From the NCBI GenBank assembly GCA_900540255.1, contig UQFE01000028.1, positions 1 through 30,478 on the forward strand: a DNA stretch of 30,478 bases, in the 5' to 3' direction. Shown in pieces: positions 29,003 to 30,478 of the stretch. The notes under the pieces were generated by a model. The model was not told the origin of the DNA. It was given only the letters and a program-made list of their open reading frames with translations, and did no database searches. The position numbers and the translations under genes are program-made. Numbering within the stretch: the stretch's first letter is position 1; each line of letters opens with the position of its first letter. Source of the DNA: an uncultured Clostridium sp. (GTDB lineage Bacteria > Bacillota > Clostridia > Clostridiales > Clostridiaceae).

Positions 29003-29239
29003 TTATACTGCATAATATAAAGATACCGTCTTAGTTAAAACATCTGAGTAGCTATAAGTTACTGTTCTTTGATTATCATTTTCTAATCTTACAACAAAAA
29101 TACTAGGATGAACACTTTCTATAACTCCATCATTTACTAATATTTTTTTTCTTCCACTATTTGCTTTTAAAGTAACCTTTTCGCCTACGTGGTTTTCTAT
29201 GTCTTTTCTTATGTTGGCTAATGTTTTATTTCCTTCCAT
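29003..29239 (-). CDS. veg: Veg protein
   Basis: Small (78 aa) conserved Gram-positive protein of the Veg/DUF1021 family, with an SH3-like beta fold pattern. It opens with LANIRKDIENHVGEKVTLKANSGRKK. In Bacillus subtilis Veg stimulates biofilm-matrix gene expression; whether this holds here is unknown. The ribosome site is GGTGGT before the ATG. A consensus promoter drives it. It lies between sipL and yabG; veg next to yabG is also the arrangement in Bacillus. Confidence 0.93.
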   Translation of the reverse strand: MEGNKTLANIRKDIENHVGEKVTLKANSGRKKILVNDGVIESVHPSIFVVRLENDNQRTVTYSYSDVLTKTVSLYYAV

Positions 29240-29262
29240 ATGACCACCATCTTTCTAAGTAT

Positions 29263-29291
29263 ATTATAAAACTTTTTAGCAGTTTTGTCAA
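29263..29291 (-). promoter_or_regulatory. Consensus sigma-A promoter of veg
   Basis: Minus strand: -35 TTGACA (29286-29291), 17-base spacer, -10 TATAAT (29263-29268), matching consensus at all 12 positions. The veg promoter of B. subtilis is likewise known for strength. Confidence 0.93.
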
Positions 29292-29457
29292 ATAATTCTA
29301 GTTATCTTATTACCTTATAGCCATTTTGTCAATATAAACTTTTTCTTTTATCTATTTACCAAATTATCTATTAATTATTATTAACTTTTTTTATTTTTTT
29401 TATTCATTATTATAAAATTATCAACAAATATTTAATGCGCAAAGAATAGTAAATTAT

Positions 29458-29466
29458 CATATTATA
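29458..29466 (+). promoter_or_regulatory. Possible sigma-K -10 of yabG
   Basis: CATATTATA fits the sigma-K -10 pattern CATANNNTA, 34 bases before the yabG start. No convincing -35 AC is present, so support is weak; yabG is sigma-K controlled in B. subtilis. Confidence 0.35.
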
Positions 29467-29500
29467 AATTGATATTAATGTATTAAACTTGGAGAATAAA

Positions 29501-30388
29501 ATGGTAATAGGTGATATTGTTGTTAGAAAATCTTATGATAAAGATGTAACTTTTAAAATAATAGATATAAAAGAAGTAGATGGTAAAACTATATATATTC
29601 TTAAAGGAATTAGCATACGAATAATTGCTGATTCACCTGAGGCTGATTTGGAGCCTGTTGATGTTGATTTTATTGGAGAAAAAGAAAAAATATTAAACAG
29701 CCGTGTTAATGAAGCTATAAAAAAGGCTGTTAATACTCGTTCTAGATTATCCCCTAAAAATAATTCCATATTATTGCCTAGAGGAAATAAAGTTCCCAAA
29801 AATAATCCCAATAAAGATTTAATGTTTGGTCGTCCTGGAAAAATACTTCATATTGATGGAGATAAGGATTATTTGGAAACGTGTCTAAAAGTATATAAAC
29901 AACTTTCATTAGATGCAGTTGGTCGTGCTATTTTAGAAAAAGAACAAGCCAATCAAGTTGTAGATTTAGTTAAGGAAATTAAACCTGATATCGTTGTTTT
30001 AACTGGGCATGATAGTGTTTTAAAAGAAAGTAATGATTACTTAAACTTAAATAATTATAGAAATTCAAAATATTATATTGATGCTGTTAAAGCACTTAGA
30101 AATTATAATTCAAGCTATGATGAATTAGTTATATTTGCAGGAGCTTGTCAGTCATGTTATGAATGTTTATTAGATGCTGGAGCTAATTTTGCTAGTTCTC
30201 CAAGCCGTGTATTAATCCATTGCTTAGATCCAGTATTTGTATGTGAAAAAATTGCCTATACAACTATTGACTCTGTTGTTTCAATAACAGATATAGTTGA
30301 AAATACTATTACAGGAATAAAAGGAATTGGAGGACTACAAACCAGGGGTAAATATAGAGAGGGATATCCCAAATCAACGTTTGTTTAG
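29501..30388 (+). CDS. yabG: Sporulation-specific protease YabG
   Basis: Protease that processes spore-coat and cortex-related proteins late in sporulation (family knowledge); 295 aa. It begins MVIGDIVVRKSYDKDVTFKI and holds the conserved GKILHIDGDKDYLETCLKVYK and PDIVVLTGHDSV segments and ASSPSRVLIHCLDPVFVCEKIAYT, matching the family pattern. The ATG at 29501 is chosen over a TTG four codons upstream because GGAG lies 6 bases before it. It diverges from veg. The third inverted-repeat copy starts about 35 bases after the stop and is the only terminator candidate in view. Confidence 0.95.
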   Translation: MVIGDIVVRKSYDKDVTFKIIDIKEVDGKTIYILKGISIRIIADSPEADLEPVDVDFIGEKEKILNSRVNEAIKKAVNTRSRLSPKNNSILLPRGNKVPKNNPNKDLMFGRPGKILHIDGDKDYLETCLKVYKQLSLDAVGRAILEKEQANQVVDLVKEIKPDIVVLTGHDSVLKESNDYLNLNNYRNSKYYIDAVKALRNYNSSYDELVIFAGACQSCYECLLDAGANFASSPSRVLIHCLDPVFVCEKIAYTTIDSVVSITDIVENTITGIKGIGGLQTRGKYREGYPKSTFV

Positions 30389-30406
30389 TTAGTAGTTTTT
30401 AGTTGT

Positions 30407-30427
30407 GGATGGGGATGGGGATGGGGG
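30407..30427 (+). repeat. GGGGAT tandem run at the edge of repeat copy 3
   Basis: GGAT, GGGGAT, GGGGAT, then GGGGG joined to ATGTCGC. The unit equals the terminal GGGGAT of the 106-bp element, so the tip appears to have been multiplied. G-runs of 2, 4, 4 and 5 could allow a two-layer quadruplex. Confidence 0.8.
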
Positions 30428-30478
30428 ATGTCGCATTAAGAATAAATACTACAATATATTGTATTAATTTTTATTTTT
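30424..30478. repeat. Inverted-repeat element, copy 3 (cut by window edge)
   Basis: The visible 55 bases match the reverse complement of copy 1 with one difference and copy 2 with two. The ACAATATATTGT palindrome and start of the A/T core are present; the right arm lies beyond the window. Unlike the other copies, no AAAA precedes GGGG. Confidence 0.9.

Overview
The window is a low-GC stretch of a Gram-positive, anaerobic spore-former chromosome. Genus Clostridium sensu stricto fits best: AT-rich codon use, GGAGG-type ribosome sites, butyrate/butanol-type thiolase thlA under a Rex-like operator, a complete F-ATPase operon, and sporulation genes spoIIR, sipL and yabG. I cannot name the species. 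Nearly all genes are on the minus strand; only rpmE and yabG are on plus. No tRNA, rRNA, CRISPR array or transposase gene was seen.

Layout in coordinate order. 1-6786: F1Fo ATP synthase operon atpIBEFHAGDC, read right to left from a promoter near 6814-6843, with a terminator at 61-101. 6787-7376: AT-rich spacer holding the first copy of a 106-bp inverted repeat. 7377-8558: thlA with promoter and Rex-type operator. 8800-12248: dCMP deaminase, upp, rpiB, a Sua5/YwlC tRNA-modification enzyme and an unknown membrane protein. A second repeat copy separates these from prfA (12374-13459). 13596-15961: a DUF1385-PrmC fusion and thymidine kinase. PrfA and PrmC belong together, because PrmC methylates the GGQ motif of release factors. 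16126-16332: rpmE (plus strand). 16494-19764: rho and pyrG. 19907-23323: a small DnaA-domain-IV-like protein, a DUF1934 protein, a PP-loop/NFACT-R-like protein, spoIIR and ispE. 23452-26884: cyanophycin synthetase and cyanophycinase. 26997-28568: sipL, the spore-coat anchoring protein with a C-terminal LysM. 29003-29239: veg. 29501-30388: yabG. A third repeat copy runs off the right edge.

The most interesting items lie outside the coding regions. (1) A dispersed 106-bp terminal-inverted-repeat element occurs as three near-identical copies, each just downstream of a stop codon; the third is preceded by a GGGGAT tandem run. (2) A candidate 80-90 nt small RNA lies in the sipL-veg spacer, with a promoter-like pair, an upstream Spo0A-box match and a strong intrinsic terminator; its 3' arm is complementary to the veg ribosome-site region. 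(3) A hairpin could mask the spoIIR ribosome site only on read-through transcripts from ispE. (4) The cyanophycin make/break pair sits inside a spore-assembly neighbourhood. All functional statements are reading-based inferences; no database search was run.
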